The position numbers were made by a program, and so were the translations under genes. This document shows positions 1 through 9,816 of a DNA stretch of 55,121 bases, in pieces. The DNA comes from Planctomycetota bacterium (lineage in GTDB: Bacteria; Planctomycetota; MHYJ01; WSZJ01), in NCBI GenBank assembly GCA_009773755.1, contig WSZJ01000068.1, positions 1-55,121 on the forward strand. The letters are read 5' to 3'. The notes below the pieces were generated by a model that was not told the origin of the DNA, did not search any database, and saw only the letters and a list, made by a program, of their open reading frames with translations. How positions within the stretch are numbered: the first letter of the stretch is position 1; each line of letters opens with the position of its first letter.

Positions 1-317
1 CCGCCTGCCTCTACATGGGGTACTACTACGCCGAGTCGCTTCTCCTCGCCGAAACCGGCGGCTCGACGGGCGCCATCCAGATCGCCGGCACCGACTCCAT
101 CACTCAGCTCCCGTTCTTCATCGCCTGTTGCGACTACACGCTGATCGGAGAGGAGCTCTACGCCGCGAGCGCCTACCTCTCCCGCGAGCCCCTCCAGCTC
201 GGATCGCTTCGCAGCCAGGACGCCGGGAAAATCTTCATCATCGCGACGCTCCTCATCGGCGCGTTGACGGCCGCCGCGGGTTTTCCGTTCGTAAAACACC
301 TGATGGCGACGTTCTGA
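1..317 (+). CDS. DUF6754-like membrane protein, C-terminal part only
   Basis: The reading frame is open from the window edge (codon phase starts at base 3) and ends with TGA at 315-317, so only about 104 C-terminal residues are visible. They contain the glycine-rich stretch AETGGSTGAIQIAGTDSITQ, a hydrophobic segment around FFIACCDYTLIGEELYAASA, and a final membrane segment (IFIIATLLIGALTAAAGF). From memory this resembles DUF6754 membrane proteins, whose function is unknown. The stop overlaps the next start by one base (TGATG), so the gene is probably translationally coupled to the three membrane genes that follow. The N-terminus and any catalytic or binding part lie outside the window. Confidence 0.6.
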   Translation, partial: ACLYMGYYYAESLLLAETGGSTGAIQIAGTDSITQLPFFIACCDYTLIGEELYAASAYLSREPLQLGSLRSQDAGKIFIIATLLIGALTAAAGFPFVKHLMATF

Positions 318-949
318 TGGGACACCTCAAACGCACCGTCCCGCTCTGGATCGCCTTCATCTTCGGCGTCGGGCTCATCATCCAGTACTTCGTCCCCCAC
401 CCGATCAGCCAGAAGGCGCTCGGGATGACCCAGAAGTGGCTGGTGATCGTCGTCTTCGTCGCGCTGCTGCTCGGCCTCGGGTCGCTTCTCCAGTCCCACT
501 TGCGGAAGATCAAGGCGCAGTCGGCCGGGTGGGGATATTCGGTGGTCACGCTGACCGTGCTGGCGCTCACGGTCGCCGCGGGTTTCCACCCGAACAACGA
601 CAAGCCCGGCGGCCCGCTCCTCTGGGCCTACACCAACGCCTACTCGCCGATGTCTTCCACGATGTTCTCGCTGCTCGGCTTCTTCATCGCGAGCGCCGCC
701 TTCCGCGCCTTCCGCGCACGCTCGCTTGAAGCGACGCTTCTCCTCTGCACCGCCGTGATCGTCATGCTCGGGCAGGTCCCGCTCGGCGCCTACATCCCCG
801 GCGTGTCGAACATCTCCGCCTGGATCCTCGGCGTGCCGCTCACGGCCGCGAAGCGCGCCCTGACGTTCGGCGTCGCGCTCGGCAGCATCGCGACGGCGCT
901 TCGCATCATCTTCGGCATCGAGCGCTCCTATCTCGGGGGGAGCGAATGA
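317..949 (+). CDS. Multi-pass membrane protein of DUF6754-associated cluster
   Basis: Start ATG at 317 overlaps the upstream stop by one base; the longer open frame upstream of it is shadow sequence over gene 1. The 210-residue product is strongly hydrophobic, with about six likely membrane helices (near residues 7-25, 40-57, 73-92, 115-135, 145-165 and 170-200). No enzyme motif is visible. The stop is embedded in the next start (ATGA). I do not recognise a named family. Coupling to the DUF6754-like gene and to two more membrane proteins suggests a subunit of one inner-membrane complex, which is inference. Confidence 0.75.
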   Translation: MGHLKRTVPLWIAFIFGVGLIIQYFVPHPISQKALGMTQKWLVIVVFVALLLGLGSLLQSHLRKIKAQSAGWGYSVVTLTVLALTVAAGFHPNNDKPGGPLLWAYTNAYSPMSSTMFSLLGFFIASAAFRAFRARSLEATLLLCTAVIVMLGQVPLGAYIPGVSNISAWILGVPLTAAKRALTFGVALGSIATALRIIFGIERSYLGGSE

Positions 950-1806
950 CCGACGAGCTTCGCAAGAACGCCACCCGCTGGGCCATTTTCGCGACGGTCG
1001 CCGTCGTGGTCGTCGTCTCGCTTCTCATCGGCGGCGTCAGCGACTTCAAGGCCACGCCCGTCGTCATGAAGGTCTACGACACCATCGAGAAGATGCCAGC
1101 CGGCACGCCGCTTCTCATCAGCGCCGATTTCGATCCCGGAAGCGAGGCCGAGCTCGAGCCGATGCTGCGCGCGATTCTTGCCCAGTGCTGGCGCAAGAAG
1201 CTCCGCGTCGTCGTCATGTCGATCTGCAGCGTCAACAGCCCGCCGCTCGCCGGGCGCATCCTGAAGGAATCCGCCGCCGCTCACGGCGCCGTCTACGGCA
1301 CGGACTTCGTGCAGTTCGGATACCGTGCCGGTGGAAGCGCCCCGATTCTCGCGCTCGGGCAGGACTGGTTCGCGGTGTATCCGAAGGACCTGAACGACAC
1401 GCCGTCCCGGGAACTCCCGGTGATGAAGGGGATCACGAAGCTGACCGACTTTCCGCTCTGCCTCGAGATCTCCGCGGTCAGCACGATCGATTACTGGATT
1501 CTTGCAGGCAACGCGAAATACGGCCTCAAGCTCGCCCTGGGCGTCACGGCCGTCATGGCGACCGACTACTACCAGTACCTCGCGACCGGCCAGGTCGTCG
1601 GCATCATCGGCGGCATCGCCGGCGCTTCGCAATATGAGTCCCTCACCCGCCGCGACGACCTCAAGAGAGCGAGCGAGTCCGGCAAGGACGGCGGCCTCGC
1701 GTCCTCGCGCATGCCGACACAATCCGCCATCCATGTCGCGGTCGTTCTCCTGATCCTGATCGGGAACATTCTCTACTTCATGGGCCGGAGAAAGGCGAAG
1801 GCATGA
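946..1806 (+). CDS. Membrane-anchored protein with large extracytoplasmic domain
   Basis: 286 residues. An N-terminal helix (about residues 11-30, AIFATVAVVVVVSLLIGG) is followed by a soluble domain of about 200 residues with alternating strands and helices, then a C-terminal helix (about 262-278) with a basic RRKAKA end. The soluble part includes PLLISADFDPGSEAEL, VVVMSICSV and GTDFVQFGYRAGG, which could be a Rossmann-like fold. No catalytic motif is recognised. The start overlaps the preceding stop by 4 nt and the stop overlaps the next start by 4 nt, so it belongs to the same four-gene unit. Its function is unknown. Confidence 0.75.
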   Translation: MTDELRKNATRWAIFATVAVVVVVSLLIGGVSDFKATPVVMKVYDTIEKMPAGTPLLISADFDPGSEAELEPMLRAILAQCWRKKLRVVVMSICSVNSPPLAGRILKESAAAHGAVYGTDFVQFGYRAGGSAPILALGQDWFAVYPKDLNDTPSRELPVMKGITKLTDFPLCLEISAVSTIDYWILAGNAKYGLKLALGVTAVMATDYYQYLATGQVVGIIGGIAGASQYESLTRRDDLKRASESGKDGGLASSRMPTQSAIHVAVVLLILIGNILYFMGRRKAKA

Positions 1807-2690
1807 TCCTCCACCTCCTCGCCAATACCGATCCCGCCGCGCCCCCGACGTTCTGGGAAGGCGACGCCATGAGCGTCCTCGGAGTCTGGGCCTCCGTCGG
1901 CTTCACGCTCGCCCTCTACACCTTCCTCTACAAGGACAACGCCGTCTTCAAGTTCGCCGAGCACGTCTACGTCGGCGTCACCAACGGCTGGCTCCTCTGG
2001 CAGGCCTGGTTCGCTTCCGTCAAACCTGACCTCGTCTACCCGCTCGGCCGGCTCATCGGCCACGACGTCCTGCGCCGCCCGCAGGCGCTCGAAGAAGGAG
2101 ACACGTGGTGGCTCCTGGTCCCCGCCGTATTCGCGACCTTCATGCTCCTCCGCTTCATTCCAAAGGCCTCGTGGCTTTCCCGCTGGTCTTTCGCCTTCAT
2201 CGTCGGCACCACCGCGGGCACCCAGCTGCCTCTTCAGGTCCAGGCGTTCCTCTTCCGCCAGATGGGCGCCATGCTCGACAGCCCGATCAAGCACGGCGAA
2301 GACGGAGGGTTCCTGTTCATGGGTACCCTCTCCGCCATCCTTCTCTTCATCGGCGTGATTTCCGTCCTCGCCTACTTCGTCTTCGCCGTCGAACACAAGG
2401 GCGCCGTCCGCCCCGTCGCCCGCACCGGCGTCGTCTTTCTCATGATCGCCTTCGGCGCCCACTTCGGTTACACGGTCATGGGCCGCGAATCCCTCCTCAT
2501 CGAGCGCGTCCAGTTCCTCATCGGGTCGTCCATGGCGAAAGGCGCGGAAAACGAGCCGAACCCGCATCACGCCACCGTCTGGCTGCTGATCGCCGTCGTC
2601 GCGGCCGTCGTCGTGCTTGAAGTGCTGCGCGTGAAGCGCGAGGCGAGTGCGAAGGTCGAGGCAGAAGCGGCTAAGGGGCCGCAGGCCTAG
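1803..2690 (+). CDS. Polytopic membrane protein, last gene of the four-gene cluster
   Basis: 295 residues with roughly seven hydrophobic segments, including VLGVWASVGFTLALYTFLY, LLVPAVFATFMLLRFIP and LLIAVVAAVVVLEVL, and a charged Lys/Glu/Ala-rich cytoplasmic tail. The start ATG overlaps the upstream stop by four bases; a second in-frame ATG sits at 1869. The four genes share tight coupling and hydrophobicity but show no ATPase, transporter or protease signature. A membrane complex is the simplest reading, but the role is not known. After the stop there is a short gap of 58 nt before the peptide transporter genes. Confidence 0.75.
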   Translation: MILHLLANTDPAAPPTFWEGDAMSVLGVWASVGFTLALYTFLYKDNAVFKFAEHVYVGVTNGWLLWQAWFASVKPDLVYPLGRLIGHDVLRRPQALEEGDTWWLLVPAVFATFMLLRFIPKASWLSRWSFAFIVGTTAGTQLPLQVQAFLFRQMGAMLDSPIKHGEDGGFLFMGTLSAILLFIGVISVLAYFVFAVEHKGAVRPVARTGVVFLMIAFGAHFGYTVMGRESLLIERVQFLIGSSMAKGAENEPNPHHATVWLLIAVVAAVVVLEVLRVKREASAKVEAEAAKGPQA

Positions 2691-2735
2691 CCCTGCGGGG
2701 GGCATTACGTCCTCTCGGTCGAAGGCAGGTCCACC

Positions 2736-2741
2736 TACAAT
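2736..2741 (+). promoter_or_regulatory. Candidate -10 element (TACAAT) of a leaderless promoter
   Basis: TACAAT lies seven bases before the ATG at 2749. There is no Shine-Dalgarno next to that ATG and no recognisable -35 hexamer. The spacing fits transcription starting at or next to the start codon. This is inference from the spacing. Confidence 0.35.
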
Positions 2742-2748
2742 GCCCGTC

Positions 2749-4572
2749 ATGAAACGCACCGTCCTGATTTGCCTCCTCGCCGCGAGCCTGGGTGCAGCGG
2801 AATCGCCGATGCCTGCGCCAGAGTTGCTACCGCCCGCCGAAATCCAGAAACGGGCTGCCGCGTTCAAGTTCGAGAAGGGCGAGGTCGGCGGGACGCTGCA
2901 TGACTGGATCGATCTGGACATGAAGACCTGGAACCTGGCGCTGTCGACAGTCCCGGAGACAAGCAGCGTATTGGGAGCATTGGTTTTCGAGACGCTGTTC
3001 GGGAGGGATCCCGTAACCCTGGAGTGGAAGCCTTGCCTCGCCGCGGAGGTTCCGGCGAGGAGCGAGGACGAAGACGGGCGCGTTTGGATCGTGACGCTGC
3101 GCGAAGGCGTCGCCTGGCACGATGGCAGGCCCTTTGGTGCGGACGACGTGATATTCAGTTTCAACGACATCGTGCTGAACGAGTCGATTCGCAGCACGGC
3201 ACGGCCGACGCTTCAAATGGCCGTGAAAGACGAAGCGACGGGAAAGGCGGTGAAGAAAAACGTGCTGGTTGAGAAGGTCGATGAGCACACAGTGCGGTTC
3301 ACAATTCCGCAGAGATACGCGCTCTACCTGAACCTGCTCAACGGCACGTACATCTACCCGAAGCACCTTCTCCAGAAACAGGTCGAGGGCGGAACATTCG
3401 CGACCGCATGGGACATTTCGACTCCGCCGGCGGAGATCATTGGGACTGGGCCGTTCATGCCGGAGAAACGAACGGAAGGCAAAAGGGTGGTACTCAAGCG
3501 CAATCCGCACTATTGGAAGAAGGACGAATTTGGGGAGTCTCTTCCTTACGTCGAACGATGGGAATTTCGAGTCCTGGATAGTGCCGATACGCAACTTGCG
3601 CGCTTCCGGGACGGAAAACTGGACTATCTCGATGTGCGGGCCGGAGACGTGGACCTGCTCGCCAAAGGCGCCGCGGAGGGAGAATACGAACTACTCTCGA
3701 CGGGGCCGCGCGCCAGCTGGAGCTACCTTTCGTTCAACCAGAATCCACGGTTGCGCCCCGACGGCACTCCGTACGTCGCGCCGCACAAGTCCGCCTGGTT
3801 CCGGGATGTGCGCTTCCGCCGCGCCGTGGCTCATTGCCTCGACCGCGACCGGATCATCCGCGAGATTTACTTCGGTAGAGCCACGCCGCTCTGGGGCCCC
3901 TTCACCCCGCGGTACGCAGAGTATTACACCGACGACGTTGCGAAGTACCCATTCGACCTCGCGAAGGCCGGAGCGCTTCTCGACGAAATGGGGCTGAAGG
4001 ACACCGACGGCGACGGTGTTCGCGACGACGGGAAAGGCCATGCGGTGGAATTCGAGCTCGCGGTCATGGCGGATCAACCGGCGATCGAGGCGATGGTAGA
4101 TGTTCTCAAGAAGGACTTGAAGAAGGCCGGCGTCTCCCTGGTCCCCGAGTACTTGCAGTTCAATATTCTCGTCCGCCGGATCTCGCAGGACTGGGACTGG
4201 GAAGCGATCTATCTCGCGTATACCGCCGGTCCCGAGCCGTTGCTTGGGAAGTCGATCTGGAAAACCGGCGAACCGCGTCGCGTGTGGAATCCGAAAGCTG
4301 ACGCGTCCGCGAGCGAAACTCGCGACTGGGAGCGCCGAATCGACACGATTTTCGACAAGGCATACTCGCACTGGGACCCGAAGCTGCATGCCTTTGACCG
4401 GTCGAAGGACGTTGAGCTTGCGCACGAGTGGCAGCGGATCTGCGCTGAAAACCTGCCGCACATCTACCTGTTCTCGTCGGCGTCCGTCTATGCCATTTCC
4501 CGTCGCCTCGGCAATGTCCGCACCACTCTCAATTCGCTGTACGATCCCGAGCGGATCTTCATCCGGAAGTAA
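2749..4572 (+). CDS. Peptide ABC transporter substrate-binding protein (family 5), first copy
   Basis: A periplasmic solute-binding protein (SBP_bac_5, DppA/OppA-like) that would capture oligopeptides for the permease encoded downstream. The 607-residue product starts with a cleavable type I signal (MKRTVLICLLAASLGAAES). An alternative ATG at 2740 would add three residues. Family features include VWIVTLREGVAWHDGRPF, the DDVIFSFND element and NPHYWKKDE. A DTDGDGVRDDGKG loop near residue 420 resembles a calcium-binding loop. It is closely similar along its whole length to the next gene (for example KNVLVEKVDE and RRISQDWDWEAI in both), so the pair is a tandem duplication. The start at 2749 is preferred because MKR-hydrophobic is a normal signal n-region. 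Confidence 0.9.
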   Translation: MKRTVLICLLAASLGAAESPMPAPELLPPAEIQKRAAAFKFEKGEVGGTLHDWIDLDMKTWNLALSTVPETSSVLGALVFETLFGRDPVTLEWKPCLAAEVPARSEDEDGRVWIVTLREGVAWHDGRPFGADDVIFSFNDIVLNESIRSTARPTLQMAVKDEATGKAVKKNVLVEKVDEHTVRFTIPQRYALYLNLLNGTYIYPKHLLQKQVEGGTFATAWDISTPPAEIIGTGPFMPEKRTEGKRVVLKRNPHYWKKDEFGESLPYVERWEFRVLDSADTQLARFRDGKLDYLDVRAGDVDLLAKGAAEGEYELLSTGPRASWSYLSFNQNPRLRPDGTPYVAPHKSAWFRDVRFRRAVAHCLDRDRIIREIYFGRATPLWGPFTPRYAEYYTDDVAKYPFDLAKAGALLDEMGLKDTDGDGVRDDGKGHAVEFELAVMADQPAIEAMVDVLKKDLKKAGVSLVPEYLQFNILVRRISQDWDWEAIYLAYTAGPEPLLGKSIWKTGEPRRVWNPKADASASETRDWERRIDTIFDKAYSHWDPKLHAFDRSKDVELAHEWQRICAENLPHIYLFSSASVYAISRRLGNVRTTLNSLYDPERIFIRK

Positions 4573-4589
4573 AGTACGACTCTCCTTCT

Positions 4590-4607
4590 CCCCCCGTCCC
4601 CGGGGGG
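4590..4607 (+). other. GC hairpin between the two binding-protein genes
   Basis: CCCCCCG pairs with CGGGGGG around a four-base TCCC loop (7 bp stem). No T-run follows. It could stabilise or attenuate the upstream transcript and so make the first binding protein more abundant than the rest of the operon, which is inference. Confidence 0.4.
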
Positions 4608-4609
4608 GC

Positions 4610-4615
4610 TAGAAT
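4610..4615 (+). promoter_or_regulatory. Candidate -10 element (TAGAAT)
   Basis: TAGAAT lies ten bases before the ATG at 4626, directly after a GC hairpin. No good -35 and no Shine-Dalgarno are visible. It could give the second binding-protein gene its own near-leaderless transcript. Confidence 0.3.
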
Positions 4616-4625
4616 CGCCGACCGC

Positions 4626-6494
4626 ATGAAGCGCCTCATTCCGCCCCTCGTCGTGCTCGCCGGATTCGGCGCTTTCATCTGGCTTTTCCGGCTGAGCAAG
4701 GCTTACGAGATGCCGGAGAAGACGCCGCCGCCGCTGCCGACGGCGGATGAGATCCAGGAGGCCGCGAAGGGGTTCAAGTACGAGATCGGGAAGTACGGCG
4801 GCTCGCTGAACGACTTCATCGACAACGAGATGAAGGACCTGAATCTCGCAATTTCGACGGACGCGCAGACGTCGAGCGTCATGGGGTCGCTGGTCTTCGA
4901 GCTGCTGCTCGACCGCGATCCGCTCACGCTGGACTGGGAGCCGCTTCTCGCCGCCGAGGTTCCGACGCACAGCGAGGACCCCGAGGGGTTGATCTGGATC
5001 GTGAAGCTGCGGCGCGACGTGAAGTGGCACGACGGTGCGAAATTCACGGCGGACGACGTGGTGTTCAGTTTCAACGACATCACTCTGAACGAGACGATCC
5101 CAGCCTCAGGGCGGCCGGCGCTGCAGATGATGGTGAAAGAAGAAGCTACCGGGAAAACGGTGAAGAAGAACGTGCTGGTCGAGAAGGTCGACGAATTCAC
5201 GGTCCGGTTTACGTTCCCGCAGAGGTACGCGCTCTACCAGAACCTGATCAACGGGACGTACATGTACCCGAAGCACATCCTGAAGTCGCACGTGGACGAC
5301 GGAACGTTTGCCAGCACATGGAATATCGCGACGCCGCCCGAACAGGTGATCGGGACGGGGCCGTACATGCCCGCGGAGTACGTCTCGGGCGAACGGTTCA
5401 TCGAAAAGCGCAACCCGAATTACTGGAAGAAGGACGAAGCCGGAAATCGACTGCCTTACCTCGACCGGATCGTGTTCAACATCATCCAGAACCCCGAGAC
5501 GATGAAGAACCGCTTCCTCGTCGGGGAGATCGACTACCTCGACGTGCGCTCGATCGACCTCGGGGAGATCATCCGCAAGTCGGCGGGGGGGAAGTTCGAT
5601 GCGGTGCCTATGGGTCCGCGAGCCGGCTGGAGCTACATCTGTCTTAACCAGAATCCGCGCGCGCGCCCCGACGGCCGGCCGTACGTGAAGCCGCACAAAT
5701 CGGGCTGGTTCCGCGACGTTCGATTCCGTCGAGCGGTCGCGCATTGCCTCGACAAGGACAGCATCAAGTGGCTGGTGTCCGACGGGTTCGCGGCGGCGAA
5801 CTGGTCGCCCTACACGCCCAAGTACACGAAGTACTACACGTCGAACGTAAAGACGTACCCGTACGACCTCGATGCATCACGCCAGCTTCTGGACGAAATG
5901 GGGCTAAAGGACCGGAACGGGGACGGATGGCGCGAAGACGAGCAGGGAAATCCGGCGGAGTTCATTCTGACGACCGTCGCGGACCAGCCGACGCTCGTGA
6001 CGATGGTCACCATCATCGAGCAGGACCTCAAGAAGGTCGGCGTGAAGCTGGTTCCCGAGTTCATCCAGTTCAACCTGCTGGTGCGGCGCATTTCGCAGGA
6101 CTGGGACTGGGAAGCGATCATTCTGTCCTACACAGCGGGGCCCGAGCCGCTGCTCGGAAAGACGATCTGGAAGTCGGGCGAGCCGCGCCGCGTCTGGAAC
6201 CCACGGATGCCCGCGGGGAGCGCTGAAAATCGGGACTGGGAAAAGAGGATCGACCAGATCTTCGATCAGGCGTACACGGACTGGGATCCGATTGAAAAGC
6301 GCTTCCGCTGGGAAACGGATGTGAAGCTGGCGCACGAGTGGCAGCAGATCTGCGCCGAGAACCTGCCGCACATTTATCTGATGTACGGGATCCAGGTGTA
6401 CGCGTTCTCGAAGCGGATCCGGAACCGCCGCTCGACGCTTTACTCGCTGTACGACATTGAGCGGCTTTTTGAAGATCCGGAGTTCGTCCGATGA
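4626..6494 (+). CDS. Peptide ABC transporter substrate-binding protein (family 5), second copy, membrane-anchored
   Basis: 622 residues, paralogous to the preceding gene over its full length. The N-terminus has a hydrophobic helix (PPLVVLAGFGAFIWLFRL) with no clear signal peptidase or lipobox site, so the protein is probably anchored in the inner membrane and not released as the first copy would be. Family features are IWIVKLRRDVKWHDGAKF, the DDVVFSFND element and NPNYWKKDE. The C-terminal domain carries the FRDVRFRRAVAHCLDKD segment typical of the family. Its stop overlaps the permease start (ATGA), so it is the copy most tightly coupled to the transporter. Different anchoring suggests a division of labour between the two binding proteins, which is inference. 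Confidence 0.9.
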   Translation: MKRLIPPLVVLAGFGAFIWLFRLSKAYEMPEKTPPPLPTADEIQEAAKGFKYEIGKYGGSLNDFIDNEMKDLNLAISTDAQTSSVMGSLVFELLLDRDPLTLDWEPLLAAEVPTHSEDPEGLIWIVKLRRDVKWHDGAKFTADDVVFSFNDITLNETIPASGRPALQMMVKEEATGKTVKKNVLVEKVDEFTVRFTFPQRYALYQNLINGTYMYPKHILKSHVDDGTFASTWNIATPPEQVIGTGPYMPAEYVSGERFIEKRNPNYWKKDEAGNRLPYLDRIVFNIIQNPETMKNRFLVGEIDYLDVRSIDLGEIIRKSAGGKFDAVPMGPRAGWSYICLNQNPRARPDGRPYVKPHKSGWFRDVRFRRAVAHCLDKDSIKWLVSDGFAAANWSPYTPKYTKYYTSNVKTYPYDLDASRQLLDEMGLKDRNGDGWREDEQGNPAEFILTTVADQPTLVTMVTIIEQDLKKVGVKLVPEFIQFNLLVRRISQDWDWEAIILSYTAGPEPLLGKTIWKSGEPRRVWNPRMPAGSAENRDWEKRIDQIFDQAYTDWDPIEKRFRWETDVKLAHEWQQICAENLPHIYLMYGIQVYAFSKRIRNRRSTLYSLYDIERLFEDPEFVR

Positions 6495-8608
6495 GCGCGG
6501 CGCGGTTTCAGGAAGGCGAAGGCAAGGCCCCGGCGGTCTCGCGCGGGTCGTTCCTGGGCCGCCTGCTGTCGGGCGGGCTCACGACGTTCGCGTTCAAACG
6601 GCTGCTGATCAGCATCCCGCTCGTATTCGTGATGACCTTCGTCATGTTCATCGTCGTCAACTCGCAGGGCAGCTCACGCTTCGACACGTTTGAAAACGAT
6701 CCCGCGGCGGACCCGCAGATCATCGAGATGGAAAAGCGGCGGATGCACATCTACGACCCGCTGCTTGTGCGGTACTTCTACTGGCTGCGAGGGGTGATGT
6801 TCGACATCCGGTTTTCGCCCGATCGCCGGTTTGTCGCGACGTTTGAGGACAACGATCTTTCGCGCGGGGATGACAAGTACAAGTTCGGCGGCGTCGAGTT
6901 GCGTCGTCCTGCGGACGGCGTGGGAGGCGAGTACGCCGTGCCGGGCCCCGCCGGCGTTCCGCTGGGAGTTCTCGGAGAAACGGCCGCGCTCAGGAGCATG
7001 CTGGACCCTAAGGAAATCGAAGCGCTCGAGCTGACGGCCGTGGGGACGGGGCCGGAGTCGTCGCCCGAATCCGCGCCGCCGGAGGGGCTGGCGCTCTCGG
7101 TGGTCACGGGGTCCGGGGCCACCCCGATGGCGTTCCAGGCCGCCGCCGGAAAGCCTTCCGTTCTCGTGGTCGACATCGACGAGCTGAACCGCGTCTCGGC
7201 GATCGGCGAGCTCCGCGAGATCCGGCTGACGTCGGCGAAGCCGGGGAGGGCGATCGTGAAGGCGGAGCTGTTGAAGAGGCGCGTCTGGCAGGAAACGTAC
7301 CCGGGAACTGCGAAGAAGCGGACGATCCAGCTGCTGTTCCGGGGGACTCCGGGAGAATCCGCGGAACTCGGCGCGCTCAAGTCTCCGTACGCCATGAAAC
7401 TGGTCGAGGGACAGGACTGGAAGACCGACTGGAACGCGGTCCAGAAGAAGGTGGACGACAGCTACTCGGCCGCGCGGAAGGAATGGGAAACCGGCGGCAA
7501 GAAGTCGACCGAGCCGGAAAAGCCCGAGATTGACCGGGTGGACTTCGACGCGCTCGAGTTCGACGCGCACGCCATTCAGGGCGGCCCTCTCCCCGTCAGC
7601 CTGTGGATTCTCCACGGCGACCGCGAGAAACCGCAGGCCGCGAAGATCGTGGACCTGAAACTTGGCGAGGAAGAGCAGACGTTCGAGGTTCCCTTCGCCA
7701 CGCTCCCGAAGGACCTGGATCTCCGGCAGATCCGGGGCCTGCGCTTTACCTGCGACGCCCCCGGCCGCGCGGAATTCGACGACTTCCGCCTCCGCGTCGC
7801 CGGAAGTCCCTTCCGCATCGGTCTGCCGAATTTCGGGACTTCGTGGGACAAGAAAAAAGGCGTTCTCGACCTGATCGGCGAGAAGGTGAAGAACACGATC
7901 TCGCTGAACATCTTCTCGCTCATCTTCGTCTGGCTGTTCGCGCTTCCGATCGGTGTCTACGGCGCGGTAAGGCAGCATTCGACCTCGGAGCGGACGCTTT
8001 CGTTCGTGACGTTTCTGGGGATGAGCCTGCCGTCGTTCTTCCTGGCGATCCTGATCGTGTTCCTGGTCAGCCTGACGTACGACATTCCGCAGAATTCAGC
8101 GTTCAGCTGGCTGCGAGAAATTCTGCCGATCGCGGGGCGGACGAGCCAGGACCATTCGGCCATGGGGAAGCTCGGGCAGATGTGGGACATCGCCAAGCAC
8201 ACGATCCTTCCCGTCACGGTCGGCGTGCTGGGCGGCGTGGGTGGCCTGCAGCGCGTTCTGCGCGGCACGATGCTTGAAGAGCGCCGGAAGCTTTATCTGA
8301 CGACGGCGATGGCTAAGGGGCTGCCGCCGTTCAAGGTGCTGTACAAGCATGCGCTGCGCAACGCAATCATTCCCTTCGTGGCGAGCTCCGGGAGCCTTCT
8401 CTCCGGGATGATGGCGGGAAGCGCGTTCACGGAAATCGTGTTCGACTACCCGGGGATCGGGCGGCAGATGCTCGAGAGCCTGCTGTCCTACGACATGCCG
8501 GTCGTGATGGCGAACCTGCTCATTGCCGGCCTGCTGCTGGTTGTCGGAAACCTGCTTGCCGACATCGGGCTCGGTCTCGTGGACCCTCGCGTTTCGGTGG
8601 AGGGTTAA
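6491..8608 (+). CDS. Peptide ABC transporter permease (DppB type) with large periplasmic insert
   Basis: 705 residues, about twice the usual 310-340 of DppB/OppB. The N-terminal helix ([19 protein letters not shown]) and the conserved [19 protein letters not shown] region are normal. They are followed by about 330 extra residues (about 110-445), rich in charged residues and beta strands, before the permease resumes with [11 protein letters not shown]. The last 250 residues carry the remaining helices and the EAA loop ([20 protein letters not shown]) that docks onto the ATPases. The insert falls in the first extracytoplasmic loop and has a jelly-roll-like carbohydrate-binding flavour (for example FDDFRLRV near its end). 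The gene overlaps its neighbours by 4 and 1 nt. Confidence 0.88.
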   Translation: MSAARFQEGEGKAPAVSRGSFLGRLLSGGLTTFAFKRLLISIPLVFVMTFVMFIVVNSQGSSRFDTFENDPAADPQIIEMEKRRMHIYDPLLVRYFYWLRGVMFDIRFSPDRRFVATFEDNDLSRGDDKYKFGGVELRRPADGVGGEYAVPGPAGVPLGVLGETAALRSMLDPKEIEALELTAVGTGPESSPESAPPEGLALSVVTGSGATPMAFQAAAGKPSVLVVDIDELNRVSAIGELREIRLTSAKPGRAIVKAELLKRRVWQETYPGTAKKRTIQLLFRGTPGESAELGALKSPYAMKLVEGQDWKTDWNAVQKKVDDSYSAARKEWETGGKKSTEPEKPEIDRVDFDALEFDAHAIQGGPLPVSLWILHGDREKPQAAKIVDLKLGEEEQTFEVPFATLPKDLDLRQIRGLRFTCDAPGRAEFDDFRLRVAGSPFRIGLPNFGTSWDKKKGVLDLIGEKVKNTISLNIFSLIFVWLFALPIGVYGAVRQHSTSERTLSFVTFLGMSLPSFFLAILIVFLVSLTYDIPQNSAFSWLREILPIAGRTSQDHSAMGKLGQMWDIAKHTILPVTVGVLGGVGGLQRVLRGTMLEERRKLYLTTAMAKGLPPFKVLYKHALRNAIIPFVASSGSLLSGMMAGSAFTEIVFDYPGIGRQMLESLLSYDMPVVMANLLIAGLLLVVGNLLADIGLGLVDPRVSVEG

Positions 8609-9816
8609 TGGCTGTCGCGACCCCCAACGTGGCGTTCAAGGTGGAAGCCCACGAGGTGCTGACGCCCCGGCAGATCTCCTTCATGAAGTTCCGCCAGCAC
8701 TCACTGGCGGTCTACGGCGCGGTCGTGCTGCTGTTCCTGTACTTCATGGTGGCGTTCGCCGACTTCATCGCCCCCTACGACTTCGAGACGCAGATGCGCA
8801 CAAAGCCGTGGCATCAGCCCTCGACGATCCGCTGGAAGCATGCGGACGGGAGCCTCGGCCGGCCGTTCGTCTACAACACGGTCCGGGTCCGCGACGAGAA
8901 TTTCATCGTGTACTACGTCGAGGTTGCGCCGGAAAACATGGCGTACCTGAAGCGGAAACTCGGGAGCGAGTTGACGGAGAGGCCGACGGAGCATCCGATC
9001 CGCTTCTTCGCTTCGGGCGATCCTCACAAGCTGTGCGGTCTCATTCCGATGAAGACCCGCCTCTTCGGCATCGAGCGTCCCGAGATGGTGAACCGTCCGG
9101 CGTTTTTCCTGCTCGGCGCGGACCAGATGGGGAGGGATCTGTTCAGCCGGATCCTGTACGGGAGCCGGATCTCGATGACGGTGGGCCTGATGGGCGTGGC
9201 CGTGACGTTCACGCTGGGGCTGCTCATCGGTGGGATGTCCGGCTACTTCCGGGGAAAGACGGACATTGTGACGCAGCGCGTCATCGAGATGATCATGCTG
9301 CTCCCCGGGTTCTACCTCATGCTCGGCCTGCGCGCGGCGCTGCCGCCCGGGATCAGCCCGCCGAAGATGTATTTCGCGATCGTGCTGATCCTGTCGTTCA
9401 TCGGCTGGGCGGGGCTGGCGCGCACGATCCGCGGGATGGTGCTGTCGATTTCGCAGAACGACTATGTGGTGGCGTCGAAGGCCCTGGGAGTCGGGAACTT
9501 CGCCATCATCACCCGGCACATCCTTCCGCAGACGATGTCGTACGCGATCTACGTCGTGACGATGGCGATCCCCGGGTACATGCTCGGCGAGTCGGGACTG
9601 TCTTTTCTCGGGCTGGGGATCCAGGAGCCGTACGCTTCCTGGGGAAACATGCTCCAGGCCGCCCGCAGCACGAACGACATCAAGCTCCACCCGTGGGTCC
9701 TGCTCCCGGGGTTCATGATCTTCGTCACGGTCGTGGCCTTCCAGTTCCTGGGGGACGGCCTGCGGGATGCTCTCGACCCCAAGACGATCCTCCGCGCGAA
9801 GAAGGAGATCGCGTGA
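8608..9816 (+). CDS. Peptide ABC transporter permease (DppC type)
   Basis: 402 residues, longer than the usual 280-310. The N-terminal OppC_N region ([20 protein letters not shown]) and first helix are followed by a periplasmic loop extended by about 100 residues (about 65-165), including [10 protein letters not shown]. The family motif [20 protein letters not shown] follows, then five helices. The EAA loop is [20 protein letters not shown]. It forms the heterodimeric membrane channel with the DppB-type protein upstream. The start ATG shares one base with that gene's stop, and the stop overlaps the GTG start of the next ATPase. Confidence 0.92.
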   Translation: MAVATPNVAFKVEAHEVLTPRQISFMKFRQHSLAVYGAVVLLFLYFMVAFADFIAPYDFETQMRTKPWHQPSTIRWKHADGSLGRPFVYNTVRVRDENFIVYYVEVAPENMAYLKRKLGSELTERPTEHPIRFFASGDPHKLCGLIPMKTRLFGIERPEMVNRPAFFLLGADQMGRDLFSRILYGSRISMTVGLMGVAVTFTLGLLIGGMSGYFRGKTDIVTQRVIEMIMLLPGFYLMLGLRAALPPGISPPKMYFAIVLILSFIGWAGLARTIRGMVLSISQNDYVVASKALGVGNFAIITRHILPQTMSYAIYVVTMAIPGYMLGESGLSFLGLGIQEPYASWGNMLQAARSTNDIKLHPWVLLPGFMIFVTVVAFQFLGDGLRDALDPKTILRAKKEIA

